Assembly (NCBI GenBank): GCA_963702565.1
Contig: CAVPDE010000019.1
Coordinates: 62,001 to 126,000 of the forward strand
DNA length: 64,000 nt
Source: CAVPDE01 sp963702565
Lineage (GTDB): Bacteria; Desulfobacterota; DSM-4660; Desulfatiglandales; HGW-15
Direction: 5' to 3'
Positions 7,615 to 16,053 of this stretch are shown piece after piece (position 1 is the first letter of the stretch; the number at the start of each line of letters is the position of its first letter). Position numbers and translations under genes: made by a program. The notes below the pieces were generated by a model. It ran no database searches and had not been told where the DNA came from. It saw only the letters and a program-made list of their open reading frames with translations.

Positions 7615-8799
7615 TTATCTTTCCACCAGCGCCACGCGTTTGTTGTACCAGTTCATGAAGGCGGACGTGGAGAGGCTGAACACCAGATAAACCGCCATGA
7701 TGAGGGCGACGCCTTCAATGGACTGGCCTGTCTGGTTGATGGTTGTGTTGGCCACTGAAACAAAATCCGGATACCCTATGGCTACAGCCAGGGAGCTGTT
7801 TTTCGTCAGGTTGAGCATCTGGCTCGTCAGGGGCGGAACAATGACCCGCAAGGCCTGGGGCAGGATGACCAGGTTGAGAACCTGAGTCGGCCTGAGGCCG
7901 ATGGACATAGCCGCCTCTCTCTGCCCTTTGCCGACCGACTGGATTCCTGCGCGAACCACTTCGGCGACAAAGGCGGAAGTGTACAAGACAAGGCCCAGCA
8001 GGAGCGCCATAAACTCAGGGCTGACCGTAAGGCCTCCCTCGAAATTGAACACTGTAAGTTTCGGCGCGTTCATTTTCATGGGAGAGCCTGCTGCGAGCCA
8101 CACGATGAATGGAAGCCCTATGAGCAACGCCAGGGACACACGAAACACAGGGAAGTACTGACCGGTCCTCTCCTGTCTCTTCCTTGCCCATCGCCTTATG
8201 GAATAGGCCGCCACACAGGCTCCCAAAAAGGCAAAAAGCATGAAAAGATGCGCAGGATGCGCTTCAGGAATCGTGAACGCTACTCCGCGCTTGCAAAGGT
8301 AGATGCCTGCACCCGGGCAAAGCGCCTCGCTGGGCGGAGGCAGGCTCTCGTAGAAAACCGCATACCAGAAGACGAGCTGGAGAAGAATCGGGAGGTCCTG
8401 CATGACTTCAATGTAGATGGCGGAAAGCTTTGCCACAATCCAGTTGGTGGAAAGCCTTGCCACTCCAATAATCGTCCCCAGAAGGATCGTGACGACGATG
8501 CCGACAAAAGAGACCTTGATCGTATTCAGGGCGCCTACCAGCAGAGCACGGATGTAGGTGTCTGCTGCAGAATAGGGGATCAGGGATTCCCCGATTTCAA
8601 AAGCGGCCTCTTTCTGGAGAAAACCGAACCCTGTGGCAATGGACTGTTTCTGAAGATTGACGACGGTGTTTGAAACGAGATACCAGACGATCAGCCCCAC
8701 AACACCGATCGAGAGGAACTGGAAAATGATCGCCCTTTTCCTGGGATCAAGCCAAAAAGGAACTTTTTCTACAACGGAGTGGTCCTTGGGGCCTGTCAT
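7615..8799 (-). CDS. aapQ: General amino-acid ABC transporter permease AapQ
   Basis: The 394-residue permease has several membrane segments and an EAA loop (GQREAAMSIGLRPTQ, then ILPQALRVIVPPL). The long insert between the first membrane segments (through about residue 210) is typical of AapQ/BztB. It follows the binding-protein gene aapJ on the minus strand with a stable hairpin between them. Together with AapM it forms the transmembrane channel of an amino-acid importer. Confidence 0.9.
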   Translation of the reverse strand: MTGPKDHSVVEKVPFWLDPRKRAIIFQFLSIGVVGLIVWYLVSNTVVNLQKQSIATGFGFLQKEAAFEIGESLIPYSAADTYIRALLVGALNTIKVSFVGIVVTILLGTIIGVARLSTNWIVAKLSAIYIEVMQDLPILLQLVFWYAVFYESLPPPSEALCPGAGIYLCKRGVAFTIPEAHPAHLFMLFAFLGACVAAYSIRRWARKRQERTGQYFPVFRVSLALLIGLPFIVWLAAGSPMKMNAPKLTVFNFEGGLTVSPEFMALLLGLVLYTSAFVAEVVRAGIQSVGKGQREAAMSIGLRPTQVLNLVILPQALRVIVPPLTSQMLNLTKNSSLAVAIGYPDFVSVANTTINQTGQSIEGVALIMAVYLVFSLSTSAFMNWYNKRVALVER

Positions 8800-8838
8800 T
8801 TTTTCAACCGGAATCGGGGATGGATCGAAGAGGAGTCA

Positions 8839-8862
8839 AGGTGCCCCTATGGAGGGGCACCT
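8839..8862. promoter_or_regulatory. Strong hairpin between aapJ and aapQ
   Basis: AGGTGCCCCT (8839-8848) and AGGGGCACCT (8853-8862) form a perfect 10-bp stem with a 4-nt loop in the binding-protein/permease gap. No U-run follows on the transcribed (minus) strand. Such a hairpin often protects the abundant binding-protein mRNA and lowers downstream expression; that role is inferred. Confidence 0.6.
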
Positions 8863-8873
8863 CGAAAATGTAT

Positions 8874-9887
8874 TTATCGGACCGGCAAGGCGTACATGAG
8901 TCCGCCTTTTGTCCACAGTTCGTTCAGGCCCCGTTCCAGTTTGAGGGGAGTGTTCTTGCCTACGTTGCGCTCAAAGATTTCGCCGTAGTTTCCCACTTGC
9001 TTGATAATGTTGTAGGCCCATTTTTCGTCAAGGCCGAGCGCCTTACCCATGCCTGGCGTGACGCCCAGAAGTCGCTGGATATTGGGATCCGTGCTCTTGA
9101 GCATCTCGTCCACGTTCTGGGAGGTAATCCCCATTTCCTCCGCTTCGATCAAGGCCATGACGGTCCAGTTGACGATGTCATACCACTGATCGTCGCCGTG
9201 ACGTACGACCGGGGCCAAGGGCTCTTTGGAAATTATTTCCGGCAGAATGACATAGTCATCCGGGTTCGGTGCAACCGAGCGGTGAGCGGCCAGCTGAGAC
9301 ACATCCGAGGTGAGCGAGTCGCAACGGCCGGCGAAGAAGGCTTTGTTCAACTCCACGTTCTGCTCGATGACCACCGGTTTCCAGGTCATTCCATTTTTTC
9401 GGAAATAGTCGGCTGCATTCATCTCCGTCGTGGTTCCGGGCAGAACGCAAACCGTTGCGCCGCCCAGTTGCTTTGCGCTTTTGAGGTTCAGCTTCTTGGG
9501 AACCATGAAGCCCTGCCCGTCATAGTAGTTGACGTGAACGAAGTTCAATCCGTTCGTCGTTTCCCGGACCAGGGTGGCCGTGGTATTTCGGCAAAGCACG
9601 TCAATCTCTTTGGATTGAAGGGCCGGCAGCCGCTGAACCGCGGTGACCGCCACGTACTTGACCTTGCTGGAATCTCCGAAGACCGCGGCGGCAATCGCTT
9701 TCGCGGTGTCTACGTCAAGACCTTTCCAGACGCCCTTGTCGTCAGGCATGCCGAATCCGAAGACCTGGCCGTTGACGCCCACAACGAGAACTCCTCTAGC
9801 CTTGACTTCATCCAGGGTCCCTGCGACAGCGGCACCGGCTGTCCCAAGGAGCAACAGAACCGCTACAACCAATCTAAGAGCCTTCAT
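8874..9887 (-). CDS. aapJ: General amino-acid ABC transporter periplasmic binding protein AapJ
   Basis: The 337-residue precursor has a cleavable signal peptide of about 22 residues (ends GAAVA) and then a family 3 solute-binding domain, starting RGVLVVGVNGQVFGFG and including KGLDVDTAKAIAAAVFGD. Its length and the VLCRNTTAT region match AapJ/BztA, receptors for a broad set of L-amino acids. It is the first gene of the aapJQMP operon, downstream of a promoter at 9993-10022. For an anaerobe this suggests scavenging of amino acids such as glutamate. Confidence 0.92.
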   Translation of the reverse strand: MKALRLVVAVLLLLGTAGAAVAGTLDEVKARGVLVVGVNGQVFGFGMPDDKGVWKGLDVDTAKAIAAAVFGDSSKVKYVAVTAVQRLPALQSKEIDVLCRNTTATLVRETTNGLNFVHVNYYDGQGFMVPKKLNLKSAKQLGGATVCVLPGTTTEMNAADYFRKNGMTWKPVVIEQNVELNKAFFAGRCDSLTSDVSQLAAHRSVAPNPDDYVILPEIISKEPLAPVVRHGDDQWYDIVNWTVMALIEAEEMGITSQNVDEMLKSTDPNIQRLLGVTPGMGKALGLDEKWAYNIIKQVGNYGEIFERNVGKNTPLKLERGLNELWTKGGLMYALPVR

Positions 9888-9992
9888 TCACTGTTCCCCC
9901 TTTCTTTGTGTTTAAAGAGTGTCTTGTTATGGGATCCCATCTGGGGGACCCCGCCTGAGGCATCACCATAAAACCCCCATGAGCCAGGGTTT

Positions 9993-10022
9993 TTAGTACC
10001 ATAGAGGAGATCCTCTTTTCAA
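9993..10022 (-). promoter_or_regulatory. Candidate aapJ promoter with dyad in the spacer
   Basis: Read on the minus strand: TTGAAA (10022-10017), an 18-nt spacer, TACTAA (9998-9993). The spacer contains AGAGGATCTCCTCT, a 6+6 bp dyad at 10003-10016, which could be an operator. About 105 bp of leader precede aapJ. Confidence 0.45.
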
Positions 10023-10054
10023 GGGAAAACGAAGGCTTCCTTCGGGTTTGGGCC

Positions 10055-10083
10055 TTGACTGCCCCGTCCCTTTGCCTTATAGT
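10055..10083 (+). promoter_or_regulatory. Promoter of the class IV aminotransferase gene
   Basis: TTGACT (10055-10060), 17-nt spacer, TATAGT (10078-10083). The identical -10 and spacing recur at 20987-21015, which supports both. Confidence 0.65.
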
Positions 10084-10148
10084 CCGAGTTCGAAGATATT
10101 GCGATTCTTTGTTTTTTCTGAAATTTCCAAGTTCCGGAGGAAGTTCTT

Positions 10149-11072
10149 ATGCTCGAAGACAGGGTCGTGTATGTGAACGGCGAATTCGTGGCGTGGAATC
10201 AGGCCAAGGCGCATCTCATGTGCCATTCCTTTGGTCGCGGCTCTGCGATCTTTGAGGTTCTGAGCCTTCACGACACCCGGCAGGGGCCCGCAGTTTTCCG
10301 ACTGGACGAGCACATGGACCGGCTCTTCAGAAGCGCAGAACTCCTGGACATGGAACTCCCCGGGACCAAGCAATCCATCCACGAGGCGGTGCTGGGGGCT
10401 GTGCGGCGAAACGGCATCCGGCAAGGCTACATCAAGATCATCTGCTTTTACTCCCAGATCGCCTTCGAGATTCTACCCCCCCAGAAGAAGCTAGACCTTT
10501 CCATTTTCGTGGTCGATCCCCTGCAGGATTTGGGGGGACTCAAATTCCCCTTTGAGCGAGGGGTCAGCGCCTGCATTTCCAAGTGGCGCAAACTCGACCC
10601 TGAAACCGTGCCTGTGGAAGCCAAAGCGGCTGCCAACTACCTCAACGGCATGATGGCCAGGGGAGAGGCAAGAAAGCGGGGCTTTGACAACGCCATCATG
10701 CTCGACACGCAGGGGTTCATTGCAGAGGGAGGGACGGAGTCCGTTCTTCTCGTCAAGGGAGGGGTGCTGATGGCCGCGGGCCTCGGGACGGTGCTTGCGA
10801 GCATCTCTCGAAAATCCCTCCTTCAAGTGGCACAGGCAACAGGCATACCGACTTTCGAGGGAAGGCTCAGGCCCGAGCTGCTCTTTGAAGCGGAGGAGAT
10901 CTTGTTCTCCGGCACGCCCAACAAAGCGCTCGCCATTCGACAGATTGAAAACAGAGTCCTTGAAAAGGTCCCTGGGCCGGTGACTCAAAAGCTCATGGCT
11001 TTGATGAACGACATTGTTGCCGGCAAGGACGATCGTTTCAGGTCCTGGCTGTTCCCGGCAGAAAAACAGTAG
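10149..11072 (+). CDS. Class IV PLP-dependent aminotransferase (branched-chain / D-amino-acid type)
   Basis: The 307-residue protein has the fold-type IV pattern: early HSFGRGSAIFEV, the PLP Lys K159 in EAKAAANYLNGM, and the later block GFDNAIMLDTQGFIAEG. Family members transfer amino groups on branched-chain or D-amino acids, or cleave aminodeoxychorismate. The segment that is EGSGENIF in IlvE is EGGTESVLL here, so I do not assign a single substrate. The start follows GGAGG by 8 nt. Its last residues and stop (EKQ, TAG) lie at the edge of an AGCAGTAAG word repeat shared with the convergent DUF72 gene. Confidence 0.8.
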   Translation: MLEDRVVYVNGEFVAWNQAKAHLMCHSFGRGSAIFEVLSLHDTRQGPAVFRLDEHMDRLFRSAELLDMELPGTKQSIHEAVLGAVRRNGIRQGYIKIICFYSQIAFEILPPQKKLDLSIFVVDPLQDLGGLKFPFERGVSACISKWRKLDPETVPVEAKAAANYLNGMMARGEARKRGFDNAIMLDTQGFIAEGGTESVLLVKGGVLMAAGLGTVLASISRKSLLQVAQATGIPTFEGRLRPELLFEAEEILFSGTPNKALAIRQIENRVLEKVPGPVTQKLMALMNDIVAGKDDRFRSWLFPAEKQ

Positions 11073-11150
11073 GCAGTAAGAAGTAAGCAGTAAGGATAGA
11101 GCATTGGATGACGGTAGTTACTGCATACTGCGTACTCCCTACTGCTTACT
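11067..11150. repeat. Word-repeat hairpin between convergent genes (AGCAGTAAG/ CTTACTGCT type)
   Basis: Left arm 11067-11097 (CAGTAGGCAGTAAGAAGTAA and so on) and right arm 11117-11150 (ACTGCATACTGCGTACTCCC, then TACTGCTTACT) are imperfect reverse complements around a short loop. The arms overlap the 3' ends of both flanking genes and supply their stop codons. It could act as a bidirectional terminator, although there is no long T-run. Confidence 0.7.
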
Positions 11151-12137
11151 CATTTGGATGAATCTCTCGGCCACCTTCTGGGCGATGAGCGGGGCATTGC
11201 CTCCTGCCCGGTTGTTGATGATCACATTCGCCTTCACATCCTGTTTGATCGCCTCGCTCATGACCTCTGCGGTCTCTTCGGGCATGCGAGGACTCATCAT
11301 CCCCTCCACCATTTTGTCAAAGGGAAATGCCTTGAGGTAAGCTTCCTCATAGCGCATTCCGATCGGCGTCATCAACCGGATGACCACCTGCTTTCCCGCA
11401 TTCAAGAATCGGCCGGAACCTTTTGAAAACTGCTTGCGAAGCGGAGGCAGCCATGTCCAGTGAGAGAGAACCTGGCCGATGCGGTGCTTTTCAAGGACCT
11501 CAAAATAGGTTTTGGTGAGAAGCCCTTCGGTCCTCACTTCCACGTGGTAGCGATCATCCTTAGGGATCTGCTCAAAGAAACGGTCGAGGGCTGAGACGAA
11601 GAGATCGGGCGAAGGCCGCTCTTTCTTTGCCTGGTACTCCTGCTCGAAGATGAAGCCCTGGAGGGTTGGTCCCAGGAGTTTCAGTGCTGGCGCATAGAAT
11701 TTCTGAATGAAGATCTCCGCATTCAGGTACCCAGGGTTCTCGGCAAACTTTCCCCCTCTCCACAATTTCTGGGCAAAAACCGTCTGAGGAACTTTGAGAA
11801 CGATGCGGTCCGCATCCTTGAGATTTCTCCGGTAAGTCTCGAGAACCCGATGGGTCGGGGTGGGATTCGAATGATCGTCCAGAAGCAGGCCGTAGAAAGT
11901 GAAATCCAGTTCAAGAATCGAGAAATGCTCAAAATACTCCTGCACGCTTTCTACGGGCAGGAGTTCTTCCGTGACGGTCTGACCCCCCACGGTTTTGGAT
12001 CTTTTCGAGATCTTGCCTCCGAACCGCTCCGGGGAATAGATCTGCCCGAGCCAACCGGCATACCGGTCACTGGCCGTGCCAATGGAGACGCGGGGATGGA
12101 GGTCGCGGAAGAAGAAGTTTTCTATATCAGAAGCCAT
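11139..12137 (-). CDS. DUF72 family protein
   Basis: The 332-residue protein matches the DUF72 (YecE-like) family, a TIM-barrel of unknown function: SIGTASDRYAGWLGQIYSP near the N-terminus, FSILELDFTFYG, and the later region with HVEVRTEGLL and VSHWTWLPPL-like elements (LSHWTWLPPL). The late VVIRLMTPIGMRYEEAY and NVIINNRAGGNAP segments are also family-typical. No catalytic role is established. It converges on the aminotransferase gene, and its last codons (SKQ, stop) lie in the word repeat between them. Confidence 0.8.
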   Translation of the reverse strand: MASDIENFFFRDLHPRVSIGTASDRYAGWLGQIYSPERFGGKISKRSKTVGGQTVTEELLPVESVQEYFEHFSILELDFTFYGLLLDDHSNPTPTHRVLETYRRNLKDADRIVLKVPQTVFAQKLWRGGKFAENPGYLNAEIFIQKFYAPALKLLGPTLQGFIFEQEYQAKKERPSPDLFVSALDRFFEQIPKDDRYHVEVRTEGLLTKTYFEVLEKHRIGQVLSHWTWLPPLRKQFSKGSGRFLNAGKQVVIRLMTPIGMRYEEAYLKAFPFDKMVEGMMSPRMPEETAEVMSEAIKQDVKANVIINNRAGGNAPLIAQKVAERFIQMSKQ

Positions 12138-12186
12138 TATCGGATTGCACCTGAGGCCCCTCCCTCTTCTTCACAGGAGAGGCACG

Positions 12187-12358
12187 ATCAATAACATCCC
12201 CCCTCCCCTGGCGGGAGGGGAAAAAGGGGAGGGGGGATTAGAAAAGCCGGTGAGCCTTCTGCGATCTTTTCCACCCCCACCCTCGCCCTCCCCCGTCGAG
12301 GGGGAGGGGCTTTTCGACTTTCTTTGCTCCTTGCTCTACGCTCTCTGCTCTTCGCTTC
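12187..12358. repeat. GC-rich hairpins and GCTC word repeats between DUF72 and mltD-like genes
   Basis: 12194-12232 holds CCCCTCCCC/GGGAGGGG complements. At 12286-12308 a perfect 9-bp stem CCCTCCCCC/GGGGGAGGG encloses GTCGA. 12320-12358 repeats CTCTGCTC/CTACGCTC words (TTGCTCTACGCTCTCTGCTC), the complement of the AGAGC words found at 23840 and 40159. Confidence 0.65.
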
Positions 12359-12359
12359 T

Positions 12360-13478
12360 TTAAGGGGTCAGCTTCAGCTTCTGTCCCACCTCAATGCGAG
12401 AGTCGGGAATTCCGTTGAGCGTTTTCAACCTTTCCACCGGCACTCCTGTGATTGCGGATATCCTGATCAACGTGTCTCCAGGCTGCACCACCCAAACCCC
12501 TTGGGATGAATTATTCGGCGGACTCGAAGAGTGGTTGTTGGCCCGGGCTACCACAGGGCCACCATGGTTGAGCTGGGCAAGAGCGGCAAGAGCGTTGCGT
12601 CCTGAACCGGCCGGAACCTTGAGACTGTATTGGCCTGTGGGCAGATGGTAGTTCAGCAGCTCGGGGTTGAGCTCTTTGATCACCTTGAAATCCGTTCCGA
12701 TGGCTTGAGCGAGATCCGTAATGTGTATGGAGGAGCTGAGGTTCACTGTCACGGTGTCGAATTTCAGGGGTCTGTAGAGTTGGTCTTCAGGCAGGAGGTA
12801 GCCGTAGCGGCGCGGATTCTCCATGATGATTTTGATGGCAGCGATGCGAAAGACATACCTCTCGGTCTCGGTAGGCAGATTGAGCCGGTAGTAGTCTGAC
12901 ACCTTTTGTTCCGCGATTTCCTTCTGTACGCGGTTTTCCCCGCAATTGTAAGCGGCCATGGCCAGGGCCCAGGACCCGAACATTTCCTTGAGCTGCGTCA
13001 GATAAAGGATGGCCGCCTCTGTCGAGCGTTCAAGAGCCATTCGCTCATCCATTGTCTGATCTTTCCGAAGCCCCTTTCTCTGGCCGGTCTCCGAGATAAA
13101 TTGCCAATGTCCGAGGGCTCCTGAGGTTGAACGGGCATAGGGAATGAGAGAGCTTTCAGCCACAGCCAGATACTTGAGATCATCGGGCATGCCGGCCTCA
13201 CGGAGCGCTTTTTCGATGAACGGAAAATAGCGGGCCGCCCGCTTGAGCAGCATGAAGACCCGGCCTTGATCCCAGACCGTCACGGTGAACTCCCTGTCCA
13301 GCATCTCGAAGACATCCGGGTTTTCCAGCGGGATGCGTTCTCCGCAAAGAGTCAGTGTTTTAGGACAAGAGAAAGCGTTGAAGGCGGGCGGGGGTGCTTC
13401 CTGGGCAGCCGCGCATGGGAAAGTGGTGAAAAGAAAAAGAATCAGACTCAGGGTTACACGTTGAAACGTTGCTCGCAT
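12360..13478 (-). CDS. Lytic murein transglycosylase with C-terminal LysM (MltD-like)
   Basis: The 372-residue exported protein has a signal peptide of about 25 residues (ends PCAAAQ). The SLT domain spans about 80-240; the catalytic Glu is E108 in YLAVAESSLIPYA, with GALGHWQF and AAYNCGENRV also conserved. A second LysM-like region lies near 250-300 and a clear LysM (VVQPGDTLIRISAITGVP to QKLKLT) closes the protein at about 328-371. It cleaves the MurNAc-GlcNAc bond of peptidoglycan with anhydro product formation. E. coli MltD is a lipoprotein; no lipobox is evident here, so periplasmic location is expected. Confidence 0.88.
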   Translation of the reverse strand: MRATFQRVTLSLILFLFTTFPCAAAQEAPPPAFNAFSCPKTLTLCGERIPLENPDVFEMLDREFTVTVWDQGRVFMLLKRAARYFPFIEKALREAGMPDDLKYLAVAESSLIPYARSTSGALGHWQFISETGQRKGLRKDQTMDERMALERSTEAAILYLTQLKEMFGSWALAMAAYNCGENRVQKEIAEQKVSDYYRLNLPTETERYVFRIAAIKIIMENPRRYGYLLPEDQLYRPLKFDTVTVNLSSSIHITDLAQAIGTDFKVIKELNPELLNYHLPTGQYSLKVPAGSGRNALAALAQLNHGGPVVARANNHSSSPPNNSSQGVWVVQPGDTLIRISAITGVPVERLKTLNGIPDSRIEVGQKLKLTP

Positions 13479-13538
13479 AGGAACCTCGACAGTCGCAGAG
13501 ATGAATTAGCGCAGTGTCTCGATAATGCCTTTTGCAGG

Positions 13539-13636
13539 TGTCATTTCGATCCCGCTCAGTGAGCGGGAGAGAAATCTTACGATCATCATAGGCGATTAAG
13601 ATCTCTCCCCCGGCTTTTGCCTGGGTCGAGATGACA
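13539..13636. repeat. Intergenic inverted-repeat element with TGTCAT/ATGACA ends
   Basis: Ends TGTCATTTCGATCCCG and GGGTCGAGATGACA are complementary; inside are CCCGCTC AGT GAGCGGG (13551-13567) and TAAGATCTCTCC, which pairs with GGAGAGAAATCTTA. A related element is at 45035-45173. No coding capacity seen. Confidence 0.65.
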
Positions 13637-13788
13637 AGTGCGGATTGAGACCATGCACCAGCTTTAAGTGGTCTTAACCTAACCCAATGGATAGAGAGCG
13701 TCAAGGGTTGGAGAAAAAAAGGGTTGAGGTTTTCAGGGGGATTTCATAGTCTCGGGGGTCGATAAGCTTGGGGAAAGGAAGATTAGCC

Positions 13789-15804
13789 ATGGTGGAACTC
13801 AAAGTGGACAAGGATCCTCACCTCCGAATCCCGGAGGACCAGGATGTGCGACTTGCCTACAGGTCGTCCTTTTTCGAAGAAAATGGACTTTTCAAGTGGA
13901 TCTCCGATTTCAAGCTGGGCACTGCGGGTTACCGAGATACGATCGACATGAACGATTTCTTCTCCACCGCTGCCCCGTACAACGCGCACACCATCATGGT
14001 GGTCGCAGAGGCGATGGCGCGGATCTACACCAGGAAAGGGTATGGGTCCATTCACCTGGGCGGAGAGGTTCGGCGATACACCTCGGAAATCATCGCCCTC
14101 ATGGGGAGGATCTTTGCTTCCCACGGCATCACGGTCCATCTCAATGCGGAGAGGGGCACGACCCCCATCTGGGCCACGTCCTTCGGCGTCTTTTACAATG
14201 AGCTGGACGGCGGAGCCAATATCACCGCCAGTCACTCTCAGAACTTCAAGCAAGGCTTTAAACCGGTCGATGAAAAGGGCATGCAGCTCCTTGCTGTGGC
14301 GGACGAAATCAGGGACGAGGTGCGCCGAATCGGTCAAGAGGCGGAGTCGGACTCTTTCTCGATCACCCTGAGCGCGGTGAACTCGCCGCACATCAAGAAG
14401 GACTTCCACTACCTGGAAGCCTATGCCGATTACTTGAAAGACATCATCCCTGAAGAGGCGTTCCGTTTGATCCAGGAGGCGGAAAAAGCCGGGATGAAGG
14501 TGGGAGTTTCCACGGTGGGCGGAAGCATGCACGAGAACTCGCTCGCCCTCTTTGAACGCTTCGGGATCAGCACCGGGCAAGACGGTGTGATCCAGTACAT
14601 GCACTGGCAAAAACGGGATGACTTTCACAAGGTGGGAGAGATTGACGGAGAGAATTACGGATGCGACCCCACAAAACAAATCATTTACCGAAATATCGGG
14701 TTGAAGGAGAAACTCCTTTCAGGAGAGATTCACTTCGGGTTTATCTGGGATCCGGACGGCGACCGCTACAACATCGTCACGATCGCGCCGGAGTCCGTGA
14801 AGAAGCGGGCTGAGGAGAGCGGTCTTGAAGTGGAGTTCGTCGCAGGGACCGGCAAGTGTATTGTCTATTTCAAGCCCAATCAGATTTATTTCCTCAATGC
14901 GGCCCTCAAGCTGGAAATGCTGGCTGAAAGCGGAGACCTCTTCAAGTACGATCAGGTGATCGGCACCACCTATCCGACGTCGAAATCCATCGGTGAACTG
15001 GCCGACGCGTTCAACAAGAGGTATGCAAAGGAATTCGCTCAATCCGGAACCCGCATCCGGGTGTTCAACACTCCTGTGGGATTCAAGTACTTCGGAGAGA
15101 TGGTGGGGGACATCGAGGCCCAGTTGGACCGGGGAAATGAGGTGGTTCTCAAGGACGTGACGGGGAAGGAGGTTTCCCTGGGCCGGAGCCCGCGCATTCT
15201 CATTATGGCCGAGGAATCAGGGGGTGCGGCCATGGGAAGCGCAACCTGGCGGCTCAGCAAGCACAAGAACAGAAAAAGCTTGGCAATGAAGGAAAAGGAC
15301 GGTATGCAGATCGCCCTCATGAACCTGGGCGCGATGAGCAAGCTCTATCTTGAAAAGAAATCCTTTGCCGAACTCTACGTGGAGAAGATCGAGGAGTATA
15401 ACATTCAGCACCGGTACTACAGCCGGATCGACAAAACGCTCTTTGAAGAAAGCCTCATCGGCGAGGCGAGAGAAAAGGCCAAAGCGATCGGGAACAAGGC
15501 CAAGGATTACATGGTCGGCGCGTTTAAGGCCCTGACCCTGAAGAAGTCTCCACGGGAAGCCCAGGAGGCTTTACAGGAACTGGTCGGACAAGGAGTCAGG
15601 GTACCTGAGATCCAACGAGTCTTCTGGGCTGGGGACGGGACCTACATCGACTTCGGGACCCTGTGGTTCGAGCTGAGAGCTTCGGGAACCGATGCGGTCC
15701 TGCGGTTCTACATCGAGGGAAAAGACAAAGAGTTCCTGGCAACGCTGAACAAGGCTTTTGTCGGAATCGCGGACAGGAAGATCAAGGAACTCCGAAATGC
15801 CTAA
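13789..15804 (+). CDS. Large phosphoglucomutase/phosphomannomutase-family protein
   Basis: The 671-residue protein belongs to the alpha-D-phosphohexomutase superfamily. The catalytic phospho-Ser is S148 in ITASHS, the Mg loop is DPDGDR at 321-326, the sugar-specificity loop is EESGG from E475, and the phosphate-binding RASGT lies near the C-terminus. It interconverts hexose 1- and 6-phosphates. The motif reads TASHS where most relatives have TASHN, and the chain is about 120-200 residues longer than usual for PMM/PGM. Start: ATG 13789 follows GGGGAAAGGAAG at good spacing; an upstream TTG at 13768 would overlap this site. A nucleoside-type importer lies downstream. Confidence 0.83.
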   Translation: MVELKVDKDPHLRIPEDQDVRLAYRSSFFEENGLFKWISDFKLGTAGYRDTIDMNDFFSTAAPYNAHTIMVVAEAMARIYTRKGYGSIHLGGEVRRYTSEIIALMGRIFASHGITVHLNAERGTTPIWATSFGVFYNELDGGANITASHSQNFKQGFKPVDEKGMQLLAVADEIRDEVRRIGQEAESDSFSITLSAVNSPHIKKDFHYLEAYADYLKDIIPEEAFRLIQEAEKAGMKVGVSTVGGSMHENSLALFERFGISTGQDGVIQYMHWQKRDDFHKVGEIDGENYGCDPTKQIIYRNIGLKEKLLSGEIHFGFIWDPDGDRYNIVTIAPESVKKRAEESGLEVEFVAGTGKCIVYFKPNQIYFLNAALKLEMLAESGDLFKYDQVIGTTYPTSKSIGELADAFNKRYAKEFAQSGTRIRVFNTPVGFKYFGEMVGDIEAQLDRGNEVVLKDVTGKEVSLGRSPRILIMAEESGGAAMGSATWRLSKHKNRKSLAMKEKDGMQIALMNLGAMSKLYLEKKSFAELYVEKIEEYNIQHRYYSRIDKTLFEESLIGEAREKAKAIGNKAKDYMVGAFKALTLKKSPREAQEALQELVGQGVRVPEIQRVFWAGDGTYIDFGTLWFELRASGTDAVLRFYIEGKDKEFLATLNKAFVGIADRKIKELRNA

Positions 15805-15824
15805 AGTGCCTAAAGTTGAAGAAA

Positions 15825-16020
15825 CCAGTGACAAGTAACGAGTGACGGGTGAATGGCCGCACGGACAAGCTTCGCTTGTCCGTGCGGCCTGGCCAAGTGT
15901 CCCTGCGAAGCCACGGACAAGCCCTCCGCAGCGGGCTTGTCCGTGCCACCGACGCGCAACGAGCAAGAGTCAACTGACCACGGACAACGGACAATGGACG
16001 GCTGACAACGGACCACTGAC
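15825..16020. repeat. Composite of word repeats and two strong CACGGACAAG hairpins
   Basis: GTGACAAGT words at 15825-15850. Then GGCCGCACGGACAAGC (15855-15870) and its exact complement (15874-15889) form a 16-bp stem with a TTC loop. CACGGACAAGCCC (15912-15924) and its complement (15933-15945) form a second 13-bp stem. 15967-16020 repeats GGACAACGGACAATGGAC words. One hairpin half (GGCTTGTCCGTGCCACC) recurs exactly at 17321-17337. Confidence 0.8.
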
Positions 16021-16053
16021 AATATGACACAACATCACAGGAGGAAAAAGACC

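Noticed and set aside
13724..13752. Promoter TTGAGG-N17-TAGTCT before the phosphohexomutase gene
   Set aside because: Both boxes are weak and the region is G-rich; not strong enough to list as a feature.
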